From positions 3,815,001 through 3,879,000 of the forward strand of contig NZ_OY781464.1 of NCBI RefSeq assembly GCF_963676735.1: a stretch of DNA of 64,000 nucleotides. The letters are read 5' to 3'. Positions 8,900 to 17,879 of the stretch are shown one piece after another. The notes below the pieces were generated by a model that was not told the DNA's origin, did not search any database, and worked only from the letters and a program-made list of their open reading frames with translations. The translations under genes and the position numbers were made by a program. Source of the DNA: an uncultured Draconibacterium sp. Its GTDB lineage: Bacteria; Bacteroidota; Bacteroidia; Bacteroidales; Prolixibacteraceae. Within the stretch, counting starts at the first letter, position 1. Each line of letters starts with the position of its first letter.

Positions 8900-9085
8900 A
8901 TGAATATATTTTACCTGCTGATAGGAGTTAGTTTACTGGCTGCGCTTATTTTTTTAGGCGCCTTTATATGGGCAGTACGATCCGGGCAGTTTGATGATAA
9001 CGAAACACCATCAATGCGGGTATTGTTTGACGATGACGATGTGGAGCAAACATCGGATGAAGAAGAAGAAAATAACAAAAAATAA
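8900..9085 (+). CDS. ccoS: cbb3-type oxidase assembly protein CcoS
   Basis: This 61-residue protein has one N-terminal membrane helix, the conserved FIWAVRSGQFDD segment, and an acidic tail. Length and motif match CcoS, which is needed to insert heme and copper cofactors into CcoN. It sits 11 bp before ccoNO; in Bacteroidota ccoS commonly stands directly in front of the structural genes rather than at the end of the ccoGHIS cluster. Confidence 0.9.
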   Translation: MNIFYLLIGVSLLAALIFLGAFIWAVRSGQFDDNETPSMRVLFDDDDVEQTSDEEEENNKK

Positions 9086-9096
9086 TTATCCAACTT

Positions 9097-11562
9097 ATGG
9101 AAAATCAAAAATTTAATTACGACAACAAAATAGTAAAGCTTTTTATTCTGGCTACGCTGGTTTGGGGTGTTGTTGGCGTTCTGGTAGGCGTTCTTGCTGC
9201 GGCACAGTTAGCTTTTCCGGTGTTCAACTTCGGACTCGAATTTACTACCTTCGGAAGGGTTAGACCGCTGCATACCAATGCAATTATTTTCGCATTTGTA
9301 GGCAATGCCATTTTTGCGGGGGTTTATTATTCGATGCAAAAACTGCTTAAAACCCGGATGTTCAGCGATACTTTGAGTAAAATTCATTTTTGGGGCTGGC
9401 AAACCATTATCGTGCTGGCAGCTGTTACACTCTTGCTTGGTATTACCACCTCAAAAGAATACGCTGAGCTTGAATGGCCAATTGATATTTTAATCACCAT
9501 TATTTGGGTGGTTTTCGGCTGGAACATGATTGGAACGCTCATAGTTAGAAGGGTTCAGCATATTTATGCAGCCATTTGGTGGTACCTGGCTACCTTTTTA
9601 GGAGTGGCCATGTTACACGTGGTAAACTCGTTCGAATTGCCGGTTTCGCTGTTTAAAAGCTATTCGATTTACGCAGGAGCGCAAGATGCCGTTGTGCAAT
9701 GGTGGTACGGACATAATGCCGTAGCATTTTTCCTTACAACACCATTTTTAGGTTTAATGTACTACTACCTGCCAAAAGCCGCCAACCGGCCAATTTATTC
9801 CTACAAGCTATCAATTATTCACTTCTGGTCGCTTATTTTTCTATACATGTGGGCAGGGCCACACCATCTTTTATACCAGGCATTGCCTGAGTGGGCACAA
9901 GCGTTGGGAACAACCTTCTCGATAATGCTTATTGCCCCAAGCTGGGGCGGAATGATTAACGGGTTGTTAACCTTACGTGGCGCCTGGGACCGCGTTCGCG
10001 ACAGCGCTGCTCTAAAATTTATGGTTGTAGCTGTAACCGCTTACGGTATGTCTACATTTGAAGGGCCAATGATGTCGTTAAAATCAGTAAACCAAATTAC
10101 GCACTTTACCGACTGGACCATTGCACACGTACATATTGGTGGAATGGGATGGAATGGCGGCCTTGTTTTTGGTATGCTTTACTGGTTGGTTCCAAAACTG
10201 TTTAAATCAAAACTATTCTCCGAGAAATTAGCCAATACCCACTTTTGGTTGTCAACTCTTGCCATATTAATTTATGCTATCCCGCTATATTGGGCAGCTG
10301 TTACGCAGTGGTTGATGTGGCGTAATTACACCGACGAAGGTTTCCTTCAGTACCCAAATTTCCTGGAAACAGTTACGCAGTTGATACCAATGTATATGGC
10401 GCGTATTGTTGCCGGTATTTTGTTCCTGGTTGGGTTTATTATTATGGTATACAACCTGGCTAAAACAATGGCAGCCGGAAGTTTTGTAAACGACGAACCT
10501 TCTGAAGCACCAGCTTTGGTTCTTGCCGGATCGCGCAACCCTTTAAAAGAAACCGTACACCGTTGGATGGAGCGAAGAGCTGTTCGTTTTTCAATTTTGG
10601 TATTTATTGCCCTGGCCATTGGTGGTGCTGTTGAAATTATACCGATGATATTTATAAAATCCAATGTTCCTACCATTGAGTCGGTAAAACCCTATACTCC
10701 GCTTGAGTTGGAAGGACGCGATTTGTATATAAAAGAAGGCTGCTACGTCTGCCACTCGCAAATGGTTCGCCCCTTCCGCTGGGAAACCGACCGTTATGGC
10801 GAATACTCGAAAATTGGCGAATTTGTTTATGATTATCCATTCCAATGGGGATCGAAACGTACCGGCCCCGACCTGGCACGTGCCGGTGTAGTTGGCGGGC
10901 CAATGTATAAAAATGCAGCCTGGCACTACAACCACTTCATGGATCCGCAAAAAATGAATGAACAATCAATAATGCCAAACTATGCCTGGCTGGCCGTTAA
11001 AAACGTAAACCTTTCGCTAACCCCTAAAAAAATAAGGGCGATGCAAACGCTTGGGGTTCCATACGATGCAGGTTATGATGAAAAAGCAGTTGACGACTAC
11101 CTTACACAGGCAGAAGGAATTGTTGCTGACCTTAAAGCATCGGGAATTGAAACGGATGCCAAAAAACAAATTGTTGCCATGATTGCTTACATGCACAAGC
11201 TGGGACGCGACATTTCGGAACAGCCGGAGGTTGCACAGGTGGAATTGCATACTGAAGCAGTAAGCGAAGCTGCTGAAGAAAAAGAAGTAAAACTTTTGGA
11301 AAGTGCAGAAGACCTGGAAGCAGGGCAGAAAATGTTTCAAACAACCTGTGTGGTGTGCCATGGTGCCGACGGTAAAGGCATTGCCACCTTCCCAAGCCTG
11401 GTTGACGACGAGTGGATTACCGGAAATTCGCCTGCCGAGGTATACAAATCAATTGCCGAAGGAAATGTGGCCAAAGGAATGGTTCCATATAAATCACAGT
11501 TCTCTGAAAAACAAATTACGCAGCTAACAAGTTACATCTTAATTACCTTACAAAACAAGTAA
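9097..11562 (+). CDS. ccoNO: cbb3-type oxidase fused subunits I and II plus an extra C-terminal cytochrome c domain
   Basis: The 821-residue fusion has three parts. Residues 1 to about 475 are CcoN, with heme/CuB histidines in RPLHTNA, WWYGHNAV, GPHHLLY and TIAHVHIGG. Residues about 500-725 are CcoO, with membrane anchor and heme motif CYVCH at 549-553. Residues about 740-821 form an additional cytochrome c with CVVCH at 751-755. It reduces O2 at high affinity using electrons from c-type hemes. Fused CcoNO is known in Bacteroidota; the added third domain may replace the second heme domain that CcoP lacks here. ccoQ follows after 1 bp. Confidence 0.95.
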   Translation: MENQKFNYDNKIVKLFILATLVWGVVGVLVGVLAAAQLAFPVFNFGLEFTTFGRVRPLHTNAIIFAFVGNAIFAGVYYSMQKLLKTRMFSDTLSKIHFWGWQTIIVLAAVTLLLGITTSKEYAELEWPIDILITIIWVVFGWNMIGTLIVRRVQHIYAAIWWYLATFLGVAMLHVVNSFELPVSLFKSYSIYAGAQDAVVQWWYGHNAVAFFLTTPFLGLMYYYLPKAANRPIYSYKLSIIHFWSLIFLYMWAGPHHLLYQALPEWAQALGTTFSIMLIAPSWGGMINGLLTLRGAWDRVRDSAALKFMVVAVTAYGMSTFEGPMMSLKSVNQITHFTDWTIAHVHIGGMGWNGGLVFGMLYWLVPKLFKSKLFSEKLANTHFWLSTLAILIYAIPLYWAAVTQWLMWRNYTDEGFLQYPNFLETVTQLIPMYMARIVAGILFLVGFIIMVYNLAKTMAAGSFVNDEPSEAPALVLAGSRNPLKETVHRWMERRAVRFSILVFIALAIGGAVEIIPMIFIKSNVPTIESVKPYTPLELEGRDLYIKEGCYVCHSQMVRPFRWETDRYGEYSKIGEFVYDYPFQWGSKRTGPDLARAGVVGGPMYKNAAWHYNHFMDPQKMNEQSIMPNYAWLAVKNVNLSLTPKKIRAMQTLGVPYDAGYDEKAVDDYLTQAEGIVADLKASGIETDAKKQIVAMIAYMHKLGRDISEQPEVAQVELHTEAVSEAAEEKEVKLLESAEDLEAGQKMFQTTCVVCHGADGKGIATFPSLVDDEWITGNSPAEVYKSIAEGNVAKGMVPYKSQFSEKQITQLTSYILITLQNK

Positions 11563-11563
11563 C

Positions 11564-11758
11564 ATGAAGATCGTAAGTAATTTATTAACCAGCATTGAAG
11601 GAATCCAGATTTTTTACATCATCGGATTGCTGATTTTTGTCGTTCTCTTTATTGTAATTTTTATTCGAACCATGCGTATTCCGAATAAAGAAATGGAAGA
11701 CATTAAAAATTCCATTTTACTCGACAGTGAACCCGGAGACTTCAATAATTCAAATTAA
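11564..11758 (+). CDS. ccoQ: cbb3-type oxidase small subunit CcoQ
   Basis: The 64-residue protein has one hydrophobic helix (about 15-38) followed by RTMRIPNKEMEDIKNSILLDS. Size, single helix and position between ccoNO and ccoP fit CcoQ, a small subunit that stabilises the oxidase. Sequence conservation of this family is low, so the call depends mainly on context: 1 bp after ccoNO and 10 bp before the ccoP start chosen here. Confidence 0.8.
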   Translation: MKIVSNLLTSIEGIQIFYIIGLLIFVVLFIVIFIRTMRIPNKEMEDIKNSILLDSEPGDFNNSN

Positions 11759-11768
11759 ACGTTTAGCT

Positions 11769-12341
11769 ATGTCAGATAAAAATAAACAAATACTCGATCA
11801 GGACGAACACCTAATGGACCACGATTATGATGGGATAAAAGAGTTGGATAATCCTCCTCCGCGCTGGATTATGCTGATGTTTTACATTACCATTGGCTGG
11901 TCGATTTTGTATGGTGCCTATTATTTTTGGCTAAAGGAAGGTGACCACCAGGATGCCGAATACGCCAAAAAATCGATGAAACACGACGACAAATACCAAA
12001 TTGCATCCTTATCGGCTGACGAGCTTACTGCATTTACCGACGAAGCTTCAATTGCCGAAGGAAAACAAATTTATACCGATATGGCTTGCATGGCCTGTCA
12101 CGGAATGAATGGCGAAGGAAATGCAATTGGGCCTAACCTTTGCGACGAATACTCGCTAAACGGTTGCGATTTTGAAAGTGTTTTTAACATTATAAAAAAC
12201 GGCAACCCGGCTAAAGGGATGACTGCTTTTAAAGGCCAGATTAGCGATGAAAAAATTCAGAAAGTAGCCAGCTATGTACTGACCATGCAAGGCACAAACC
12301 CACCAAATGCCAAAGAAGCACAAGGCGAAAAATGTGAATAA
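11769..12341 (+). CDS. ccoP: cbb3-type oxidase subunit III CcoP, single-heme form
   Basis: The ATG at 11769 gives a 190-residue protein starting MSDKNKQILDQDE; an in-frame GTG at 11727 would overlap ccoQ and is less likely. The N-terminus matches CcoP (HDYDGIKELDNPPPRWIMLM, then one membrane helix). Only one cytochrome c domain follows, with CMACH at 107-111 and a probable axial Met in AKGMTAF. Canonical CcoP has two heme domains. Two further cysteines (NLCDEYSLNGCDF) might form a disulfide. It passes electrons to CcoNO. A terminator follows at 12365. Confidence 0.92.
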   Translation: MSDKNKQILDQDEHLMDHDYDGIKELDNPPPRWIMLMFYITIGWSILYGAYYFWLKEGDHQDAEYAKKSMKHDDKYQIASLSADELTAFTDEASIAEGKQIYTDMACMACHGMNGEGNAIGPNLCDEYSLNGCDFESVFNIIKNGNPAKGMTAFKGQISDEKIQKVASYVLTMQGTNPPNAKEAQGEKCE

Positions 12342-12364
12342 CACAAAATACCAAGTAGTTAAAG

Positions 12365-12392
12365 TTGGGGAACAACGCTTCCCCAATTTTTT
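12365..12392 (+). terminator. Intrinsic terminator after ccoP
   Basis: The perfect 8-bp stem TTGGGGAA/TTCCCCAA (12365-12372 and 12379-12386) with a 6-base loop is followed by six T residues. It lies between the structural genes (ccoNOQP) and the assembly genes (ccoG onward), 18 bp before the ccoG start. Partial termination here would make more oxidase mRNA than assembly-factor mRNA. Confidence 0.85.
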
Positions 12393-12409
12393 AGCATCAA
12401 TTTGAACAT

Positions 12410-13771
12410 ATGGCAAATCAAAAGCTCGATTTCAGAGATTACCCGATAAACATGAACGAACGAGGGGGACGCAAATGGGTATATGCCAAAAAGCCCTCTG
12501 GCAAATGGTTTAACCGACGTACCATTGTTGCCTGGCTCTTACTGTTGTTTTGGGTGGGCGTACCTTTTATAAAAATCAACGGAAACCCTTTTATCCTGCT
12601 TGATATTGCCAACCGAAAATTTATCATCTTCGGCGCAATCTTCTGGGCACAAGACACCTTTATCCTCGCCTTGCTAATGCTCTCGTTTGTACTGTTTGTG
12701 GTATTATTTACAGTTACCTTCGGGCGGCTGTGGTGCGGATGGACCTGTCCGCAAACCATTTTCCTTGAAATGGTATTCCGCAAAATAGAGTACCTGATTG
12801 AAGGCGATTACCGCGAACGCCACAAGCTGGATAATAGTCCATGGACAGCAAAAAAAATTGCTAAAAAAACATTAAAACATAGCATTTTTATACTCATCGC
12901 CTTAGCTATGACCAATGTATTTCTGATGTGGTTTATTGGCAGCGACAGCTGGCTCGAACTTATACAGGAACCCATTCGCGAAAACATTTCAGGCTTTCTG
13001 GTGATGTTGCTTGTTTCGGCCTTTTTTTACTGGGTGTATTCTTTCTTTCGCGAACAAATTTGCACTATGGTTTGCCCCTATGGCCGGATGCAGGGCGTTT
13101 TGCTCGACTCGAAATCCATAGCCGTTACCTACGACTACATCCGTGGCGAACCCCGTGGAGGACATGGCGGTGGCGACTGTACCGATTGTAAACAGTGCAT
13201 TTCGGTCTGCCCAACCGGCATTGATATTCGCAACGGCACACAGCTTGAATGTATAAATTGCACAGCCTGTATCGACCAGTGTAATAAAATTATGCACGTA
13301 ACAGGTAAAGCGCCGGGCTTAATCCGCTATGCTTCTGAAGCTCAGATAAAAGGGCAGCAAAACTCCATCTGGAATACCCGAAACAGAGCCTACTCGGTAG
13401 TGCTTCTGCTTATCTTCTCATTTTTTATTTACACCCTCTTTTCCAGACCCGTACTCGAAACAACAATATTGCGGACTCCGGGGCTGCTTTATCAGGAACA
13501 GGATTCAACACTATCAAATGTATACAACATTAAAGTTGTAAATAAAACACACGACGAACTTCCGCTTGAATTGCGTGTTATCTCTCATGATGGAAAAATC
13601 CAAATGGCCGGAAACACCATGCTTTTAAAAGATCAGGATATGTACGAATCGACCTTTATACTTTTTCTGCCAAAAAGCGAGGTAACCAGCGACAAAACAG
13701 AGGTTGAATTTGGAGTTTTCAGCAATAATGAATTAATTGAAACCTATAAAACAACTTTTGTGGGGCCGTAA
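12410..13771 (+). CDS. ccoG: cbb3 oxidase accessory protein CcoG (polyferredoxin)
   Basis: The 453-residue membrane protein has the CcoG layout: FeS-associated cysteines after helix two (CGWTCPQTIFLEMVFRKIEY), CTMVCPYGRMQGVLLD, and two 4Fe-4S motifs (CTDCKQCISVCP and CINCTACIDQCN). The C-terminal periplasmic domain has an immunoglobulin-like fold. CcoG is linked to copper reduction during assembly of the CcoN CuB site. It begins 18 bp after the terminator and opens the assembly part of the cluster. Confidence 0.93.
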   Translation: MANQKLDFRDYPINMNERGGRKWVYAKKPSGKWFNRRTIVAWLLLLFWVGVPFIKINGNPFILLDIANRKFIIFGAIFWAQDTFILALLMLSFVLFVVLFTVTFGRLWCGWTCPQTIFLEMVFRKIEYLIEGDYRERHKLDNSPWTAKKIAKKTLKHSIFILIALAMTNVFLMWFIGSDSWLELIQEPIRENISGFLVMLLVSAFFYWVYSFFREQICTMVCPYGRMQGVLLDSKSIAVTYDYIRGEPRGGHGGGDCTDCKQCISVCPTGIDIRNGTQLECINCTACIDQCNKIMHVTGKAPGLIRYASEAQIKGQQNSIWNTRNRAYSVVLLLIFSFFIYTLFSRPVLETTILRTPGLLYQEQDSTLSNVYNIKVVNKTHDELPLELRVISHDGKIQMAGNTMLLKDQDMYESTFILFLPKSEVTSDKTEVEFGVFSNNELIETYKTTFVGP

Positions 13772-13832
13772 AATAAAATGGGCTCATACTTTTTACAATA
13801 AACAGTACAGTATAACAACTAAGAAATAACGA

Positions 13833-14285
13833 ATGAAATTTAATTGGGGGACGGGTATTTTTCTTTTTCTGCTACTTTTTTTATTAGGATCGGCTGTATT
13901 TATAACCTTTGCTGTTCGGCAGCAGGTAAATCTGGTGCACAAAGATTACTACGAACAAGGCGTTGATTATACCGAGCAAATGCGGGTACGCTCCCGATCG
14001 AAAGCTTATGGCAACGCACTTAAAACCTCATCAAACGAACGGTTTTTTATTGTTGATATTGATGATAGCTTAATCAGTAGAATTGACTCCGGAACCATCC
14101 ACATGTTCCGGCCTTCAGATTACACAAAAGATATCAAAACATCGTTTCAGGCAAAAAGCAGCGCCGATGAAATGCATTTTGAATTCGATAAAAACGCATT
14201 AATAAACGGCCGTTATATTTTAAAATTTTCGTGGTACGCCGAAGGCATCAGATACGAAATAAACCGCCCTGTAAACGTTCAATAA
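13833..14285 (+). CDS. ccoH: FixH/CcoH family protein
   Basis: The 150-residue protein has one N-terminal membrane helix (about 8-30) and the family segment NLVHKDYYEQGVDYTEQM, followed by an exoplasmic beta-rich domain. FixH/CcoH contacts CcoN during late assembly of cbb3 oxidases. It is placed between ccoG (61 bp upstream) and the SafE-like gene (33 bp downstream), the conserved Bacteroidota order. Confidence 0.9.
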   Translation: MKFNWGTGIFLFLLLFLLGSAVFITFAVRQQVNLVHKDYYEQGVDYTEQMRVRSRSKAYGNALKTSSNERFFIVDIDDSLISRIDSGTIHMFRPSDYTKDIKTSFQAKSSADEMHFEFDKNALINGRYILKFSWYAEGIRYEINRPVNVQ

Positions 14286-14318
14286 GACCAGTTTTGCTAT
14301 TAGAATAAAACAAACGCC

Positions 14319-15080
14319 ATGACTATTTATCTATCAGCATTAATTTTAGGATTAATGGGAAGTTTTCACTGTGCCGGCATGTGTGGCCCCATTGCCATTG
14401 CATTGCCATTACACGGAAATACTATTCCGCAAAAAATTTTTGGAGGCACCTTGTACAACCTGGGCCGAACAATTACCTACGGCTTTATGGGGGCCATATT
14501 TGGCCTACTTGGGCAGGGTCTGCAACTAATTGGTTTTCAACAGAAGGTATCAGTTGTAATGGGCGCCCTCATGATTATCTCGGTGCTATTCCCAAAACTG
14601 TTTAAAAACCAGTACAGCATGAACAAGAGCTGGTTTTCGGCCGTGGGAAAACTCAAAAAGAAAATTGGAGAGATGTTTTCCATCCGGTCTTTTCAAAGTT
14701 TATTTTTTATAGGTATGTTAAACGGCCTGTTGCCCTGTGGTCTGGTTTATATGGCTATTGCCGGTGCCATTGGCACAGGCGGCATTGCCGAAGGATCGTT
14801 GTACATGATCCTTTTCGGACTGGGAACCATACCTATGCTGCTGGCCATTTCACTGGCCGGGAATGTTTTGGGTCTGGCTGTTCGGAATAAAATTAACAAA
14901 CTAATTCCGGTACTGGTTGTTGTGGTTGGTATTCTTTTTGTGCTGCGGGGCTTAAGCTTGGGCATACCCTACCTAAGTCCGCCAAAACAAAAAATAGAAC
15001 AGAAGTTTGAGAAAAGCCTGGAAAGCGAGAGTACTGATTTGCACAATGAAAGCAAAGGAGATTGCTGCAAAACTGATTAG
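14319..15080 (+). CDS. SafE/UreH-like membrane protein of the cbb3 assembly cluster
   Basis: The 253-residue protein has six predicted helices and two repeated signatures, GSFHCAGMCGPIA near the N-terminus and GLLPCGLVYMA in the second half. These place it in the sulfite exporter TauE/SafE-like, DsbD_2-type family regularly found between ccoH and ccoI. The tail carries a cysteine pair (GDCCKTD). The conserved Cys/His residues suggest metal (probably copper) or thiol transfer for oxidase assembly. That role is inferred from context; sulfite export is not supported. Confidence 0.82.
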   Translation: MTIYLSALILGLMGSFHCAGMCGPIAIALPLHGNTIPQKIFGGTLYNLGRTITYGFMGAIFGLLGQGLQLIGFQQKVSVVMGALMIISVLFPKLFKNQYSMNKSWFSAVGKLKKKIGEMFSIRSFQSLFFIGMLNGLLPCGLVYMAIAGAIGTGGIAEGSLYMILFGLGTIPMLLAISLAGNVLGLAVRNKINKLIPVLVVVVGILFVLRGLSLGIPYLSPPKQKIEQKFEKSLESESTDLHNESKGDCCKTD

Positions 15081-15107
15081 GCAACAGAAGATCAACCGAA
15101 AAGAAAG

Positions 15108-17498
15108 ATGGGAAAGAAGCAGGAGAATAGTTGTGTGCACTGCGGTGCCGATTGCGGCAATAGTCCGGTAATTTCGAATGATTTGAAATTTTGTTGCAAC
15201 GGTTGTAAAACTGTGTATCAGCTGCTGAACGAGAACAAGCTTTACAATTATTACAACCTGGAAGAAACACCGGGGATAAAAGTGGAAGCGACCACCGAAT
15301 TTGGTAACAAGTACGCTTTTCTTGATAACGACGAGGTAAAAGCCAAACTCATTTCATTTACTGAAGGAAACATATCAAAAGTAAAATTTTATATCCCGGT
15401 TATCCATTGCGCATCGTGCATTTGGCTGCTCGAGCACCTGCAAAAACTGCATCAGGGCATTCGGCATTCTTTTGTAAATTTCACCCGAAAAGAGGTTGAC
15501 ATCACCTTCGACGAGACGAAGATTACGCTCCGTCAATTGGTAGAGTTGCTTGCTTCAATTCATTACATTCCCGACCTTTCGCAAAGTTTGGCCGACAAAA
15601 AAGAAGACAAATCGTACAAAAAGCTTTTGTACAAAATAGGCCTTGCCGGATTTGTTTTTGTAAATGTAATGACCTATAGCCTTCCGGCCTATTTTAATGG
15701 CGAGCCACTGAGCGAAAAACTACAATCGCTGTTTAGCATTTTAAGTTACATTCTGGTGGTTCCGGTAGCTTTTTACAGTGGCAGCGATTATTACATTTCG
15801 GCCATTAAAAACCTGTTAAAAAAGAATATCAGCATTGATTTACCCATTGCTCTGGGAATTATTGTCCTTTTTTTAGTAACCAGCTACGAGGTAATTTTTA
15901 CAGGTGGCCCGGGTTACAGCGACAGCTTGTCGGGCCTTATTTTTTTCTTGCTTGTTGGTAAATGGTACCAGAGTAAAACTTACGAGGCGCTGTCGTTCGA
16001 GCGAAATTACAAGTCGTATTTCCCCATTGCAGTAACCAAAATAAACAAACAAATTGAAGAAAGTATTTTACTTGAAAAAATAGAAGTTGACGATGAGTTG
16101 ATTATCCGAAACAAAGAACTTATTCCGGCTGATGCTGAACTAATTGATGGCGATGGACAGATTGACTACAGCTTTGTAACCGGTGAATCGGCGCCAGTTG
16201 CAAAAAAGAAAGGCGATTTTATTTATGCCGGTGGCCGTCAAATGGGCGGAATTATTAAAATCAAGGTAAAGAAGGAAGTTAACCAAAGCCACCTCACTAA
16301 ACTCTGGAACCAGGATAAAACCTACGAAAAACCAAGCGATACATTAAAAACGTTGTCCGACAGGGTTAGCAAATATTTTACACTAATTGTTATAGCAATT
16401 GCCCTTGGCGGATTTAGTTTTTGGCTGGCAAAAGGCGAATCGCACACTGCAATTTTTGTTTTTACCGCTGTTTTAATTGTTGCCTGCCCGTGTGCGTTGG
16501 CTCTTTCCATTCCGTTTACCTTTGGAAATACGATGCGCCTTTTTGGTAAAAACGGCCTCTATATAAAAAATACCGATGTTATTGAAAAACTCTCGCACAT
16601 AAACACCATTGTTTTTGACAAAACCGGAACCCTTACCCAGCCCAACCAGACCAAAGTAAACTATTCGGGAACAGCACTTAACAACACCGAGGAAGAAGCT
16701 ATATTTTCCTTAACAAAACAATCTACCCACCCGTTAAGTGCTGCTCTTACGCAATTTTTTAATAAACTGAATTACACCACACCTGAGCATTTTGTTGAAG
16801 TAGCCGGGCGTGGCATTTTCGGAAAAGTTAATGGTATGGATATCCGTCTCGGATCTGAAGAATATGTCACCGGTTCTTCGGTTGCTGGAGAAAGTAAGTC
16901 GTCGATGGTTTACGTGGCCATAAACAACCAGGAAAAAGGCCATTTTACCATAAGCAACCAATACCGCGACGGCTTTGGGCGAGTGCTGAATACCCTTAAA
17001 GAAAAATTTAATCTGTTCCTTATTTCAGGCGATAACGATGCTGAAGCACAAAATCTTTCCGGTTATTTTGATCTGAAACGTATGTTGTTTAACCAAAAGC
17101 CGGGAGATAAAGCAGCTTTTATAGAAGCACAACAACACAAGGGCAATACCGTATTAATGACCGGCGACGGACTTAACGATGCCGGAGCTCTTATGCAAAG
17201 CGATGTGGCCTTAACAATTGCCGATAAAGTGTATCATTTCTCGCCTGCCAGCGATGCCGTGCTTGAAGCAGATAAATTTCACCGGCTGGCTAATTTTATT
17301 CGCTTCACCCGAACCTCGCTCAATATTGTAAAACTTAGTTTCGCTATTTCATTCTTTTACAACATTATAGGCATTGGTTTTGCGCTAACCGGAAATCTAT
17401 CCCCCGTGGTAGCTGCAATTTTAATGCCCATAAGCTCGGTGTCGGTTGTTGCTTTTGCCACTTTTGTTACCCGCCTTGCCGGAAAAATAAAACTTTAA
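15108..17498 (+). CDS. ccoI: Copper-translocating P1B-type ATPase CcoI/FixI
   Basis: The 796-residue protein begins with a cysteine-rich domain (CVHCGADCGN and CCNGCK) and a heavy-metal domain containing HCASC. The ATPase core follows, with the metal-transport motif CPC at 460-462, phosphorylation site DKTGTLT starting at Asp504, the STHPL (SEHP-like) loop and GDGLNDAGAL. CcoI moves copper across the inner membrane for the CuB centre of cbb3 oxidase. It ends the cco cluster, 28 bp after the SafE-like gene. All catalytic motifs are present. Confidence 0.94.
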   Translation: MGKKQENSCVHCGADCGNSPVISNDLKFCCNGCKTVYQLLNENKLYNYYNLEETPGIKVEATTEFGNKYAFLDNDEVKAKLISFTEGNISKVKFYIPVIHCASCIWLLEHLQKLHQGIRHSFVNFTRKEVDITFDETKITLRQLVELLASIHYIPDLSQSLADKKEDKSYKKLLYKIGLAGFVFVNVMTYSLPAYFNGEPLSEKLQSLFSILSYILVVPVAFYSGSDYYISAIKNLLKKNISIDLPIALGIIVLFLVTSYEVIFTGGPGYSDSLSGLIFFLLVGKWYQSKTYEALSFERNYKSYFPIAVTKINKQIEESILLEKIEVDDELIIRNKELIPADAELIDGDGQIDYSFVTGESAPVAKKKGDFIYAGGRQMGGIIKIKVKKEVNQSHLTKLWNQDKTYEKPSDTLKTLSDRVSKYFTLIVIAIALGGFSFWLAKGESHTAIFVFTAVLIVACPCALALSIPFTFGNTMRLFGKNGLYIKNTDVIEKLSHINTIVFDKTGTLTQPNQTKVNYSGTALNNTEEEAIFSLTKQSTHPLSAALTQFFNKLNYTTPEHFVEVAGRGIFGKVNGMDIRLGSEEYVTGSSVAGESKSSMVYVAINNQEKGHFTISNQYRDGFGRVLNTLKEKFNLFLISGDNDAEAQNLSGYFDLKRMLFNQKPGDKAAFIEAQQHKGNTVLMTGDGLNDAGALMQSDVALTIADKVYHFSPASDAVLEADKFHRLANFIRFTRTSLNIVKLSFAISFFYNIIGIGFALTGNLSPVVAAILMPISSVSVVAFATFVTRLAGKIKL

Positions 17499-17648
17499 CC
17501 TGCAATTTTCTCTTTGCCATCTCCCCTCAATTCCATCGGCAGGTACTATTTAGAATCATTTTAATAGGTTTTTATTTTCAACATATGCTTATTATTGCGA
17601 AATTTGATTCATCACATTCAGTGAACAAAACGTATAAAATAGTTCCGT

Positions 17649-17873
17649 ATGACATCACAAAATACGTTTACCAAAATTGCCCGTTTTTACATCAGTGGTT
17701 TTAAAAATCTTAGCAACTGGGGTAAACAGGTTTGGATCATAATTCTGGTAAAACTTTTTATCATGTTTGTAATCCTCCGAGTATTTTTCTTCCCCAATTT
17801 TCTGAAATCGAACTTTAGCAGCGACGAAGAACGCAGCAACCATGTTCTGGAAGTTTTAACAAATACAAAATAA
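17649..17873 (+). CDS. DUF4492 small membrane protein preceding cytochrome bd genes
   Basis: The 74-residue protein has an amphipathic N-terminus (FYISGFKNLSNWGKQVW), one hydrophobic helix (about 30-50) and a charged tail. This pattern is the DUF4492 family, which in Bacteroidota is regularly found directly upstream of cydA. It ends 6 bp before cydA, so the two are surely co-transcribed. A role as an assembly factor or small subunit of the bd oxidase is inference; no catalytic residue can be seen. Confidence 0.8.
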   Translation: MTSQNTFTKIARFYISGFKNLSNWGKQVWIIILVKLFIMFVILRVFFFPNFLKSNFSSDEERSNHVLEVLTNTK

Positions 17874-17879
17874 AAACGC

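Noticed and set aside
14319..15080. Reading the SafE-like protein as a sulfite exporter of the sulfur system
   Set aside because: It is fixed in the cco assembly cluster between ccoH and ccoI, as in other Bacteroidota, and 36 kb from the sulfur operon; a metal or thiol role in oxidase assembly is more likely.
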